64,000 nucleotides of DNA from Aquitalea denitrificans (GTDB lineage Bacteria; Pseudomonadota; Gammaproteobacteria; Burkholderiales; Chromobacteriaceae), in assembly GCF_009856625.1 (NCBI RefSeq), contig NZ_CP047241.1:2790001-2854000 (forward strand), read 5' to 3'. Below are positions 16,848 through 25,136 of the stretch, in pieces (positions within the stretch are counted from its first letter, which is position 1; each line of letters starts with the position of its first letter). Position numbers and translations under genes: made by a program. Below the pieces are notes generated by a model. That model saw only the letters and a list, made by a program, of their open reading frames with translations. It was not told where the DNA came from and searched no databases.

Positions 16848-17795
16848 ATGCATGACCAACGCATTTGTCTGATTGGTGGCAGTGGCTTCATCGGTAGCTA
16901 TATCGCCGAGCACCTGGCAAAACAGGAAGCCTCGCTCACCATTGCCACCCGCAACCGCGACCGTCACAAGGCATCGCTTATCGTACTGCCCAAGACCGAG
17001 CTGGTTTCCACCAATGTCCATCACCCGCTGGCACTGCAGGAGCTGCTGGCCGGACATGATGCTGTGGTCAGCATGGTCGGTATTCTGCATGGTGCCCGCA
17101 AGGACTTCGAGCGGGCGCATGTGGAGCTGCTGGACAAGATCATCAACAGTTGCCGCAAGCAGGGCATCCGCCGTCTCGTGCACATCAGCGCGCTGGGAGC
17201 GGACCCGCACGGCCCCAGCGACTACCAGCAGACCAAGGGCATCGCCGAACAGCACTTGCGCGACAGCGGACTGGACTGGACCATCCTGCGCCCGTCGGTG
17301 GTGTTTGGGCGCGGCGACAGTTTTCTTACCCTGTTTGCCGGCTTGCTGGACAAACTGCCGCTGCTGCCGCTGGCCGGCGCTCACACCCGCTTTGCCCCGA
17401 TATGGGCGGATGATCTGGCCCGTGCAGTCGTCGCCTGCCTGGGCCAGCCCCACACCGTTGGGCAAAGCCTGGACCTGACCGGACCACGCAGCTACAGCCT
17501 GGCCGAACTGGTGACTTATGTGGGGCGCCTGCGCGGCACAAAGCGCCCCATCGTCCCCCTGCCCTCCGGGCTGGCCATGTTGCAAGCCGGGCTGATGGAG
17601 TTATTGCCAGGGCACACGCTGATGAGCCGTGACAATGTGCGCTCGCTGAGCGTGGACAATGTCAGCCCGCACCCCTTCCCCAGCCAGCTGCTGGGCTTTG
17701 CACCCACACCGCTGGAAGTGGTGGCACCTCAATATCTGGGCCGGGATGAAGTCAATCTCATCCTGGCCGATTACCGCAGGGACGCAGCACGCTGA
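16848..17795 (+). CDS. NAD(P)-binding NDUFA9-like atypical SDR (complex I-associated family)
   Basis: A 315-residue Rossmann protein starting with LIGGSGFIGSYIAEHL. It has the atypical SDR layout of NDUFA9/NmrA-like proteins: RLVHISALGADP, QTKGIAEQHLRDSGLDWTIL and RPSVVFGRGDSF. The SDR Tyr-x3-Lys motif is kept as YQQTKG. Bacterial members are usually annotated as complex I NDUFA9 subunit family or epimerase; the substrate is unknown. AGGAG at 6 bases supports the ATG at 16848. The gene sits between slt and cca, and its stop overlaps the cca start by one base. Confidence 0.85.
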   Translation: MHDQRICLIGGSGFIGSYIAEHLAKQEASLTIATRNRDRHKASLIVLPKTELVSTNVHHPLALQELLAGHDAVVSMVGILHGARKDFERAHVELLDKIINSCRKQGIRRLVHISALGADPHGPSDYQQTKGIAEQHLRDSGLDWTILRPSVVFGRGDSFLTLFAGLLDKLPLLPLAGAHTRFAPIWADDLARAVVACLGQPHTVGQSLDLTGPRSYSLAELVTYVGRLRGTKRPIVPLPSGLAMLQAGLMELLPGHTLMSRDNVRSLSVDNVSPHPFPSQLLGFAPTPLEVVAPQYLGRDEVNLILADYRRDAAR

Positions 17796-19027
17796 TGCAG
17801 ATTTACATTGTTGGTGGTGCCGTGCGTGACCGCTTGCTGGGCCTGCCGGTGAAAGACAGGGACTGGGTGGTGGTGGGAGCCAGCGTGCAGAGCATGCTGC
17901 AGCAGGGTTTCAAGCCGGTAGGCAAGGACTTTCCGGTTTTCCTGCATCCGCGCAGCCACGAAGAATACGCCCTGGCCCGTACCGAGCGCAAAACCGGCAA
18001 GGGCTATCACGGCTTTGCCTTTCATGCTGACGAAAGTGTGACGCTGGAACAGGACCTGGCCCGTCGTGATCTCACCATCAATGCCATTGCCCAGGATGAT
18101 CAAGGCCGCCTGATCGACCCCTACAACGGCCAGCAAGACCTGCGCGCTGGCGTATTGCGCCATGTCAGCCCGTCCTTTGCCGAGGATCCTGTACGCATTC
18201 TGCGGCTGGCCCGCTTTGCTGCACGCTTCGGCTTCAGCGTTGCCCCCGAAACCATGCAGCTGATGCGCGACATGGTGGCTGCCGGCGAAGTTGACGCACT
18301 GGTGGCCGAACGCGTATGGCAGGAAATGGCCAAGGCACTGATGGAAGACAAGCCATCGCGTTTCTTTCTGGTACTACGCGAATGCACTGCCTTGCAGCGC
18401 ATCCTGCCGGAGATCGACGCCCTGTTCGGCGTGCCGCAACGTGCCGACTATCACCCGGAAATCGACACCGGCGATCATGTGATGCGCGTCATCGACATGG
18501 CAGCCAGCATGCAACAGCCGTTACCAGTCCGCTTTGCCGCACTCACCCACGATCTGGGCAAGGCACTGACACCAGCAGCTGTGCTGCCGCGCCATATCGG
18601 CCATGAAGCCCGCGGCGAAAAACCATTGCTGGCACTGTGCAAACGCTTGCGGGTGCCGGCAGAATGCCGCGATCTGGCACGCATCACCGTGCTTAACCAT
18701 ACCAAGATCCACGGTACCGCCCAGATGAAACCGGCCACCATCCTGCGCCTGTTCCGCGACTGTGATGCGCTACGTCGCCCGGAGCGCTTTCGCCAGATGC
18801 TGTCAGCCGTTCTGGCCGATGCGCGTGGCCGGCTGCATTTTGAAGACTGTGCCTACCCGCAGGTGGCATGGATGGAGCAAATGCTGCAAGCAGCCATGCA
18901 GGTAGATGCCGGAGCCATTGCCAAAAGCTGCACCGACCCACGCCAGATCCCGGTTCAGGTAGATGTCGCTCGTACGGAAGCCATCCGCAACGTGCGTCAG
19001 CAGCTGCAAACACAGCAGGAATCATGA
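17795..19027 (+). CDS. cca: Multifunctional CCA-adding tRNA nucleotidyltransferase
   Basis: A 410-residue class II CCA enzyme. The nucleotidyltransferase core shows VGGAVRDRLLG, the KDRDWVVVG metal-binding DxD element, RRDLTINAIAQ and DPVRILRLARFAARFGF. The C-terminal half carries an HD domain (HPEIDTGDHVMRV, LTHDLGKAL), which in E. coli gives phosphatase and 2',3'-cyclic phosphodiesterase activity. It builds or repairs the tRNA 3'-CCA end. Translation appears coupled to the preceding NDUFA9-like gene through a TGATG overlap. Confidence 0.96.
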   Translation: MQIYIVGGAVRDRLLGLPVKDRDWVVVGASVQSMLQQGFKPVGKDFPVFLHPRSHEEYALARTERKTGKGYHGFAFHADESVTLEQDLARRDLTINAIAQDDQGRLIDPYNGQQDLRAGVLRHVSPSFAEDPVRILRLARFAARFGFSVAPETMQLMRDMVAAGEVDALVAERVWQEMAKALMEDKPSRFFLVLRECTALQRILPEIDALFGVPQRADYHPEIDTGDHVMRVIDMAASMQQPLPVRFAALTHDLGKALTPAAVLPRHIGHEARGEKPLLALCKRLRVPAECRDLARITVLNHTKIHGTAQMKPATILRLFRDCDALRRPERFRQMLSAVLADARGRLHFEDCAYPQVAWMEQMLQAAMQVDAGAIAKSCTDPRQIPVQVDVARTEAIRNVRQQLQTQQES

Positions 19028-19072
19028 TGCCAACGTGCTAGAATGCGCCGGCCCCACTCATGGAGAATCGTA

Positions 19073-19447
19073 ATGAAAATCTGTCTGAGCCTGATTCTGC
19101 TGGCCCTGAGTACCAGCGCACTGGCCAACTCCGCCTGCGACAAACCGAAAAACGACTTTGACGGCCTGTACTGCCTGAACAAGGTATATAGCCAGGCAGA
19201 CAAGGACCTGAACGAGAGCTATGGTGAACTGGCGAAAATGCTGGACGCCGATGGCAAGAAACTGCTTAAAAGCGGCCAGCTGGGCTGGATTCGTCAGCGC
19301 AATGCCGACTGCAGCTATAGCGACAACCGCGGCTTTTTTGTCAATCTGGACTGTGCCACCCGCACGACCATCGACCGCCTGCAGTTCATCAACGACCGCA
19401 AGCGCGAATGCAAAAGCGCTGGCTGCATGAACAGCAAGCTGCAATAA
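19073..19447 (+). CDS. Secreted LprI/DUF1311-like lysozyme-inhibitor family protein
   Basis: A 124-residue exported protein. The signal peptide ends at STSALA-NS. The mature part begins with a paired-cysteine segment (SACDKPKNDFDGLYCLNKVY), then DKDLNESYGEL and QLGWIRQRNADCSY, typical of the LprI/DUF1311 family, with more cysteines near the C-terminus. Family members can inhibit lysozyme, but many are untested. GGAG lies 7 bases before the ATG at 19073; a longer frame from 19043 lacks a leader. It follows cca by about 45 bases and converges on the amidase gene. Confidence 0.8.
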   Translation: MKICLSLILLALSTSALANSACDKPKNDFDGLYCLNKVYSQADKDLNESYGELAKMLDADGKKLLKSGQLGWIRQRNADCSYSDNRGFFVNLDCATRTTIDRLQFINDRKRECKSAGCMNSKLQ

Positions 19448-19456
19448 ACCCGGCTT

Positions 19457-19487
19457 GCCACTACCCAGCTCACCTCAGGGTGGTGGC
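19457..19487. repeat. Hairpin between convergent genes
   Basis: GCCACTACCC (19457-19466) pairs with GGGTGGTGGC (19478-19487) with one G-U pair. It overlaps the amidase stop codon. There is no T-run, so it may stabilise or weakly terminate the convergent mRNAs. Confidence 0.45.
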
Positions 19488-20176
19488 AGCTGGCCTGCTA
19501 CCTGACAACGGGCGGCACCGGCGGCAATGGCACGCGCCAGCATTACCGTGACGGCGGGCCGTGCCAACCTTTGCTCTTCTGCCGCATTCACGATGACCCC
19601 GTGCTCAATCAGCACTGCGGGCTGGGTGGCGGTCTTCAGCACCACCAGATCGTCAAACCAGTAAATTCCCAGCGCAGCATCGGCCAGCGGGCGGTTTTCA
19701 CCGGCAATCGGCTCGGCGTGATGCAGGGTGGGACGCTCACCGCTTTCCTGCAAGGACAAGGCAATCTGCCTGGCACAAGCCAGGCTGAGCTCAGCAAACG
19801 GATTTTTGCGGGAAACAAATAGTGAATAGCCATGGAAACGCCCTGCTTCCCCCAGATATTGCGGCTGTACCGAGTCATGGTGCACCGACAGCAAGAGCTG
19901 GCGGCCTTGTGCCAGTCGGGTGCGCTCGCTTAATTGCGTGATATTGCCCTCAACCCCGATCACGCTCACCTCCAGGCCACGCTCACGCAGCTGCTCTGCC
20001 AGCAGCAGGCCGGCACGGCGATTGAAACTGAACTCGGTCTGGCCGCTGGCGCTGCGCGCACCGGAGGCCTGCAGGGAATGACCGATATCCACCGCCACCG
20101 ACTGTATCCCGGCTGCGCAAGCAGATAGCGCAAATACACCGGCCAGCCAGCCCAGTAGTAGCCGGCATCTCAGCAT
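19475..20176 (-). CDS. N-acetylmuramoyl-L-alanine amidase (Amidase_3), probable lipoprotein
   Basis: A 233-residue Zn amidase that cleaves the MurNAc-L-Ala bond of peptidoglycan. The N-terminus is a lipoprotein signal with lipobox LSAC, placing the acylated Cys at about residue 20. Zn ligands are visible as His in VDIGHSL, Glu in SGQTEFSF and His in LLSVHHDS; the catalytic Glu is in AVLIEHGVI. It lacks an AMIN domain, so it is a minimal amidase. Its start overlaps the end of the TrmH-family gene by 7 bases, making it the last gene of the motA-led minus-strand unit. Confidence 0.85.
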   Translation of the reverse strand: MLRCRLLLGWLAGVFALSACAAGIQSVAVDIGHSLQASGARSASGQTEFSFNRRAGLLLAEQLRERGLEVSVIGVEGNITQLSERTRLAQGRQLLLSVHHDSVQPQYLGEAGRFHGYSLFVSRKNPFAELSLACARQIALSLQESGERPTLHHAEPIAGENRPLADAALGIYWFDDLVVLKTATQPAVLIEHGVIVNAAEEQRLARPAVTVMLARAIAAGAARCQVAGQLPPP

Positions 20177-20973
20177 TGCGACTGCACCTCCAGCTGTCTC
20201 ACCCGTTCGAACAGGCAGACAGTTGCCGCCATCGCCACGTTCAGCGATTCGGCATGCCCGGGCATGGGAATACGCACCCTGGCATCTGCCAAGGCCAGCA
20301 AACCCTGGCTAACACCCGCTCCTTCGTTACCGAATACCAGTGCTACCGGGCCGGTGAGATCCTGACTGTAAAGCGAGCTGCTGCCTTCCAGATAGGTCAC
20401 CAGAGTGCGGCCAGCAAAAGCAGCCAATGCGGCTTGCAGATCCACCTGCTCGTGAATGTTCAGCACAAAATGAGCGCCCATGCCCGCACGCAGCACCTTG
20501 GGGGAGTAAACATCGACACAGCCCTTGGATAGCAATACATCGCGCACGCCGGAAGCAGCTGCACAACGCAGGATGGTGCCCAGATTGCCCGGGTCCTGGA
20601 TGTCTTCCAGCACCACGCGTGCTGCATCCGGCGCGGGTGACGGTGGCTGGGGGCGTTCGCACAGTGCCAACAGCTCGGGTGGGGTAGCCAGAGCGCTTAC
20701 CTTGGCCATGATGGCCTCTGGCAGCATGATGACGGTGACACCTGCCGGCAGCCTTGCCAGCAGGGCTTGCACTTCTGCCTGCTGGCTGGCTGCTTCATTC
20801 AGATACAGCCGGTGTGGCGGCTGCGCCGTTTCCAGACAGGCATCGGTCAGGTGAATCCCTTCCAGCACCATCAGGCCCTGCTTGCGCCGCTCGCGGCTGT
20901 TCTGCACCAGCCGTGCCAGTTGCTTGATTTCTTCGTTATGCGGTGAGCTTATGGTTTTAACGGTGTACAACAT
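20170..20973 (-). CDS. TrmH/SpoU-family RNA 2'-O-methyltransferase
   Basis: A 267-residue SPOUT methyltransferase. An N-terminal RNA-binding region (about 1-105) precedes the knotted SAM domain with LEDIQDPGNLGTILR, the VFGNEGAGVS motif 2 and IPMPGHAESLNVAMA motif 3. Proteins of this layout methylate 23S rRNA (RlmB/TsnR-like) or tRNA ribose; the target cannot be told from sequence. It begins 3 bases after the HDOD stop and overlaps the amidase gene, so it is embedded in the motAB unit. Confidence 0.88.
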   Translation of the reverse strand: MLYTVKTISSPHNEEIKQLARLVQNSRERRKQGLMVLEGIHLTDACLETAQPPHRLYLNEAASQQAEVQALLARLPAGVTVIMLPEAIMAKVSALATPPELLALCERPQPPSPAPDAARVVLEDIQDPGNLGTILRCAAASGVRDVLLSKGCVDVYSPKVLRAGMGAHFVLNIHEQVDLQAALAAFAGRTLVTYLEGSSSLYSQDLTGPVALVFGNEGAGVSQGLLALADARVRIPMPGHAESLNVAMAATVCLFERVRQLEVQSQC

Positions 20974-20976
20974 GCA

Positions 20977-22299
20977 TCAATGGTGCGGCGTCAGCCTGGC
21001 CACCAGTTCCTTGAAACGGTGATAGCTCGTGTCGTCGATGGCCCGTCCGCTGCGGCCATTATCCACATAGAACACCCCGGCCAGACGATGGCCAAGATAA
21101 AGGCTCATGACAGCGAATTCGCTATCCCCGATATGTTCGAAAAAGTCATCCTCATACTTGCGTACCAGCTGATTGCGCACGGTTTCCGGTGCATGGAAGC
21201 TTTGTGCTTTGCTGGTGAGCAAGGCAAAGAAACTTCCCGGTTCCAGATCCAGCACCAGCTTGCGCAGTGCATGCCCCTCGGCCAGCCCTACCTGGTACTT
21301 CAGCCGCAGGCTATGACTGTCGTGGTCGTAGCGGTAGTACAGTACGCGCTCGTATTTCAAGTCATTGGACAGGTGGCGGATGGACTCGCGTATGCCTTGC
21401 TCCAGTTGATCCGGCGAAGCCAGACTTGCGGCCTTCTTCATTTCCGGTCGCTTGTATTCGCCTTCGATAAACAGGATGGCTCTGGCCGGATAGGTATAGG
21501 CGGGTGCACGCGGCTGGCGCGCTACCGTAAGGCAAGCCTGCACCACCCCCAGATACACCTGCTGCGGGGTAGCACCTATCAATTTCGCTGCCACATCCAG
21601 TCCGACATTCCACGGTGCCCGCCACCAGCCCTGCTCCAGCGAATTGGCAGTGGCCATGGCCAGTTTCAGCAACTGCTTGCGCTTGGATGGCGCACCGCTG
21701 CCAAGCAAGGTAAGCAAACCGCCAGGCAAGGGAATGGCGCGGACAAACTGCTCCAGCAACTTGGAATAATCCGTACCGAAGTGATCGGAAACCTCCTGCA
21801 GCAAGGGCTTTTCCGGCAGCTGGTTACGATAGATCAGGTAGAGACAGGCCGGCAGATTGTAGATCAGCGCAGCGACAAAGCAGTCCTCCACCTTGTGCTC
21901 ACCCGTGATGGACAGCCACTCCTTGATGATCAGCGCCGCCACCCGGCTGCGACCCAGCCAGTCTTCAACGGCCTCCGCCACCTCGGCATCCAGTTTGTCC
22001 GGCAGCGGCTGCATGGCTGTTAGCTTGCCAAAACGGCCAACTACCGCTTCCAGTCCCATCAGCATCAATGTCTGCTCGACCGAAGGAATGGACTCGTTGC
22101 GCTGCAAGGCACGCGAACCGCCCACCACGCGTAGCAGGTCGAACAGAAGCAAGGGATCAGACAAGCAGAGATTGGCCAGATCAGTAAAGCTGATCAGGTC
22201 ATTGTGACGCGCGCAGGCATCTCTCACCCCTTCCAGGGTGGCAGGGAGAATCGGCCAGCGTCGCTCGGAGATAGACTGAAACCAGTTAGCAAGATCCAT
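20977..22299 (-). CDS. HDOD-domain signalling protein with C-terminal GAF-like region
   Basis: A 440-residue soluble protein. The HDOD domain (about 15-205) contains the PATLEGVRDAC, LSDPLLLFDLLRVVGG and QTLMLMGLEAVVGRFG elements of the family, which resembles HD phosphohydrolases but lacks their metal ligands. The C-terminal 150 residues (RVLYYRYDHDSHSLRLKY, SEFAVMSLYLGHRLAGVFY) look like a GAF-type sensor. HDOD proteins act as scaffolds in motility, c-di-GMP and stress signalling. The start overlaps the membrane methyltransferase gene by 14 bases. Its place directly behind motAB suggests a link to motility control, which is inference. Confidence 0.83.
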   Translation of the reverse strand: MDLANWFQSISERRWPILPATLEGVRDACARHNDLISFTDLANLCLSDPLLLFDLLRVVGGSRALQRNESIPSVEQTLMLMGLEAVVGRFGKLTAMQPLPDKLDAEVAEAVEDWLGRSRVAALIIKEWLSITGEHKVEDCFVAALIYNLPACLYLIYRNQLPEKPLLQEVSDHFGTDYSKLLEQFVRAIPLPGGLLTLLGSGAPSKRKQLLKLAMATANSLEQGWWRAPWNVGLDVAAKLIGATPQQVYLGVVQACLTVARQPRAPAYTYPARAILFIEGEYKRPEMKKAASLASPDQLEQGIRESIRHLSNDLKYERVLYYRYDHDSHSLRLKYQVGLAEGHALRKLVLDLEPGSFFALLTSKAQSFHAPETVRNQLVRKYEDDFFEHIGDSEFAVMSLYLGHRLAGVFYVDNGRSGRAIDDTSYHRFKELVARLTPHH

Positions 22300-23032
22300 G
22301 AGGGTGGCACCAGATCAGCAATTCTTTCTGCAGCGGACCGCCAAGCGGAATCCGGCTATCAGGTTGGACATCGGGAACCGTGAAGGTATTGCTTACCAGC
22401 ACACTGGCCGGAGCGCCTTCGGTCAGAAACTTGTGCCAGACACGTGGCATGGGTGCCGGCGACAGAAAAGCGTAGACAGCATCATGCTGACCCCAGTGCT
22501 CGTGCCAGAAACTGCGACAGCCAAACCGCACCCCCGCCGGACGACCAGCAAAATACCAGCGCAAGCAGGCCAGCAAGCAGCTGCCCCAGGCATTTTCCAG
22601 GGCAAGTATGTGCAAATCCGGGCGCAGTGCCGCCAGTTGGATAGCCAGCCGTCCATCACCGCAACCCGCCTCCAGCACCCGGGCACCCTGCGGCAGATAA
22701 GCCGCCAGCCTGTCGGCTACCTCGCGTCCGGAACGATACAGCGGCACCCGTTCTGTCAGCGCATTTCGTCCCATAGCAACAGTCAGTAGCAGGCCGAATA
22801 AATACACCCATGCCGGCACAGCCAGTTGCTGCAACAGCACGACCGCCGGCACAAACAGGCCATGGGAAATTTTTTGCCAGCCTGGCAGGCGCCATACATA
22901 AGTCAGCAATACGGCAAACAAGCCCTGCAGAATAGCCCAGGCCTGTGGCTGCGCCGCTGGTGCAATAAAGAACCAGGCCAGCAGCGCCGCCAGTAGCTGG
23001 AGCAGCAGATGTCGCAGCAGGGTCCCGCGCAT
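22286..23032 (-). CDS. Membrane-anchored class I SAM-dependent methyltransferase
   Basis: A 248-residue protein with about three N-terminal hydrophobic segments (residues 5-90), then a class I methyltransferase domain. SAM-binding motif I is VLEAGCGDGRLAIQL near residue 117, and the acidic end of strand 2 is LALENAW. The C-terminal half is short. The substrate is unknown. It starts 6 bases after the motB stop and overlaps the HDOD gene by 14 bases, so translation is coupled. Its consistent location behind the stator genes is noteworthy. Confidence 0.75.
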   Translation of the reverse strand: MRGTLLRHLLLQLLAALLAWFFIAPAAQPQAWAILQGLFAVLLTYVWRLPGWQKISHGLFVPAVVLLQQLAVPAWVYLFGLLLTVAMGRNALTERVPLYRSGREVADRLAAYLPQGARVLEAGCGDGRLAIQLAALRPDLHILALENAWGSCLLACLRWYFAGRPAGVRFGCRSFWHEHWGQHDAVYAFLSPAPMPRVWHKFLTEGAPASVLVSNTFTVPDVQPDSRIPLGGPLQKELLIWCHPHGSC

Positions 23033-23038
23033 ACCTGC

Positions 23039-23941
23039 TTATTCAGCCTTGGCCGCAGTGTTTTCAGCCGGGCCGATAGGGCCGATCGGCTCCTGGCTGA
23101 GTACCGGCTTCACACCATCATTCTGGATTGCCTCCTCGGCATCCTTGTTCAGCACCACGATGGTGATACGGCGGTTTTCCGGGCTGAATACATTGCTCTT
23201 GATCAGCGGGTTGGCCGCAGCTACGCCAACCACACGCATCACCTTGTCATCCTGCAGGCCGCCGGCCACCAGCTCGCGCCGGGCTGTATTGGCTCGATCA
23301 GCCGACAGCTCCCAGTTGCTGTAACCGTTCTGCCCGTTTCCAAAAGGCGATGCATCGGTATGACCGGAAATGCTGATACGGTTGGGCAACTGATTAAGCT
23401 GCTGCGCCAGCTGCTGCAACAGCACCCGAGTGTGCGGCAACATGCGCGAGCTGCCTGAGTCGAACATGGGGCGGTTCTGCTCGTCAACAATCTGGATTTT
23501 CAGGCCTTCCGGTGTCATTTCCAGCTTCATCTGGTTCTTGTAATCCTTCAGAACCTGGCTTTGCTCCACACTGGACTGGATCTTTTGCTGCAGCTTGTCC
23601 AGAGCCTGCTTTTCCATCACCTTGCGCTCTTGTTCCTTGCTGCTCTTGTTGACCTGCCCTGCCTTTTTGGTAAGGTCGTTACCACCGCCCTTCACTACCG
23701 AGGTGGCATCGCCGGCACCATCACCACCAGACATCGCCACCTTCAGCGGTGTCTTGAAATACTCGGCAATACCGTTCAGCGTGCCCTGCGAGGCAGAACC
23801 CAGCAGCCACATCAGCAAGAAGAAAGCCATCATCGCCGTCACGAAGTCGGCATAGGCAATCTTCCAGGCACCACCATGGTGGCCGTGCCCGCCTTTCTTG
23901 ATGCGTTTGACAATAATGGGGCGTTGCGATTCGTCAGCCAT
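23039..23941 (-). CDS. motB: Flagellar motor stator protein MotB
   Basis: A 300-residue inner-membrane protein. A short basic cytoplasmic N-terminus (IIVKRIKKGGHGHHGG) precedes the single TM helix with the proton-binding Asp (KIAYADFVTAMMAFFLLMWL). Next come a plug/linker and the peptidoglycan-binding OmpA-like domain (about 140-270), with ISGHTDASPFGN, NWELSADRANTARR and NPENRRI-type elements. The YADFVTAMMAFF motif is typical of proton-driven MotB. It lies 18 bases after motA. Confidence 0.95.
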   Translation of the reverse strand: MADESQRPIIVKRIKKGGHGHHGGAWKIAYADFVTAMMAFFLLMWLLGSASQGTLNGIAEYFKTPLKVAMSGGDGAGDATSVVKGGGNDLTKKAGQVNKSSKEQERKVMEKQALDKLQQKIQSSVEQSQVLKDYKNQMKLEMTPEGLKIQIVDEQNRPMFDSGSSRMLPHTRVLLQQLAQQLNQLPNRISISGHTDASPFGNGQNGYSNWELSADRANTARRELVAGGLQDDKVMRVVGVAAANPLIKSNVFSPENRRITIVVLNKDAEEAIQNDGVKPVLSQEPIGPIGPAENTAAKAE

Positions 23942-23959
23942 GTTCCAACCCTGCCTCGC

Positions 23960-24817
23960 TTATTTCTTGGCCTGCTTGACGTGGTCTTCCAGTTCCTTGA
24001 AGGAAGGACGATCCGTCGAAGTCAGCACCTTGCGACCAAACTCCACCGCAACTTGCGGCGCATAGCCATTCAGACTGGCCAACAGGGTAACCTTGATGGT
24101 CTGGAAGACACGGGTGCCATCACCCAGCTTGTGTTCCAGAATGGTAGCCAGCGGGGCCACAAAACCATAGGCCAGCAAAATACCCAGGAAAGTACCCACC
24201 AGGGCGTGGGCAATCAGCATGCCCAGCTCGGACGGCGGCGCGCCCACCGACTCCATGGTGTGTACCACCCCCATCACCGCCGCCACGATACCGAAGGCAG
24301 GCAAGCCATCGGCCAGGCCTTTTACCGCGCTGATCGGCACTTCACCCTCATGGTGGTGGGTTTCGATTTCCACATCCATCAGGTTTTCAATTTCGAAGGC
24401 ATTGAGATTGCCGCCCACCATCAGCCGCAGGTAGTCGCAGATGAACTCCACCACATGGTGATCGTGCAATACCGCCGGGTATTTGGAGAACACCGGACTG
24501 GACTCGGGGTTTTCCACATCGGCTTCCACCGACATCAAGCCTTCCTTGCGCACCTTGGACAGGATTTCAAACAACAAGGTGAACAGCTCCATGTAGAAGG
24601 CCTTGTTGTAGGGCGAGCCCTTGAATACCGTTGGCAAGGCCTTGATGGTGGCCTTCATCGGTGCGCCGCCATTGGCGACCACAAAGGCGCCAGCTGCCGC
24701 ACCGGCAATCATGACCACTTCCAGCGGCTGCATCAGCGCCCCCAGATGGCCCCCTGCTGCGACAACCCCCCCCAGCACGCAGCCGAGGAGAAGAAGGTAG
24801 CCGATTCCGACAAACAT
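23960..24817 (-). CDS. motA: Flagellar motor stator protein MotA
   Basis: A 285-residue protein with four TM helices and a large cytoplasmic loop. Conserved segments include VIAGAAAGAFVVANG near residue 35, the charged torque-generating loop (about 85-160) and the GLADGLPAFGIVAAVMGVVHTM and LGIALVGTFLGILLAYG-type pore helices with the conserved Pro. With MotB it forms the proton channel that drives the flagellum. It is the first gene of the minus-strand unit running to the amidase. AGGA lies about 8 bases before the ATG. Confidence 0.95.
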   Translation of the reverse strand: MFVGIGYLLLLGCVLGGVVAAGGHLGALMQPLEVVMIAGAAAGAFVVANGGAPMKATIKALPTVFKGSPYNKAFYMELFTLLFEILSKVRKEGLMSVEADVENPESSPVFSKYPAVLHDHHVVEFICDYLRLMVGGNLNAFEIENLMDVEIETHHHEGEVPISAVKGLADGLPAFGIVAAVMGVVHTMESVGAPPSELGMLIAHALVGTFLGILLAYGFVAPLATILEHKLGDGTRVFQTIKVTLLASLNGYAPQVAVEFGRKVLTSTDRPSFKELEDHVKQAKK

Positions 24818-25136
24818 TAGCTTGATCCTGTAATTGTGATTATCGCGACTCGATTGAACGTTACTGACATTCAGTCTCTGGCATCCCCGCCATGACCGTA
24901 ACGGACATCAGGCATCAACGTCACATGCTTCCTTGCGGGCTCCGAACAAGCAGGAGCAACCCCCTGACAAGGCAATGACAGCCCGAATAATAGCATGGCA
25001 TGCCGCCCTTGCAGCGGGCCCGCCTTTATCTTTTGTAGCTGCCAGGCCAGGCTGCAAGCAAGTCCGCCATTTGCCTGCCAGCATGAAAAACGGGCCACCC
25101 GCAGGGCAGCCCGTTCTACTTACAGCCATCAGCCCA
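24818..25136. other. Intergenic region between motA and the aminotransferase gene
   Basis: No gene was seen in these 319 bases. The motA promoter should lie near 24818-24900. A CGCGATAA element (minus strand, 24840-24847) resembles a sigma-28 -10 box, but no TAAA box stands at the required distance. The right end holds the terminator at 25086-25116. Confidence 0.5.
25086..25116 (-). terminator. Terminator of the putrescine-operon aminotransferase gene
   Basis: AACGGGC (25090-25096) pairs with GCCCGTT (25110-25116), and the loop holds an inner CCC/GGG pairing. On the minus strand the hairpin is followed by a T-run. Confidence 0.8.

Noticed and set aside
24840..24847. CGCGATAA as sigma-28 -10 box for motA
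   Set aside because: No TAAA-type -35 element lies at the required 15-base distance; the nearest TAAC is only 12 bases away.
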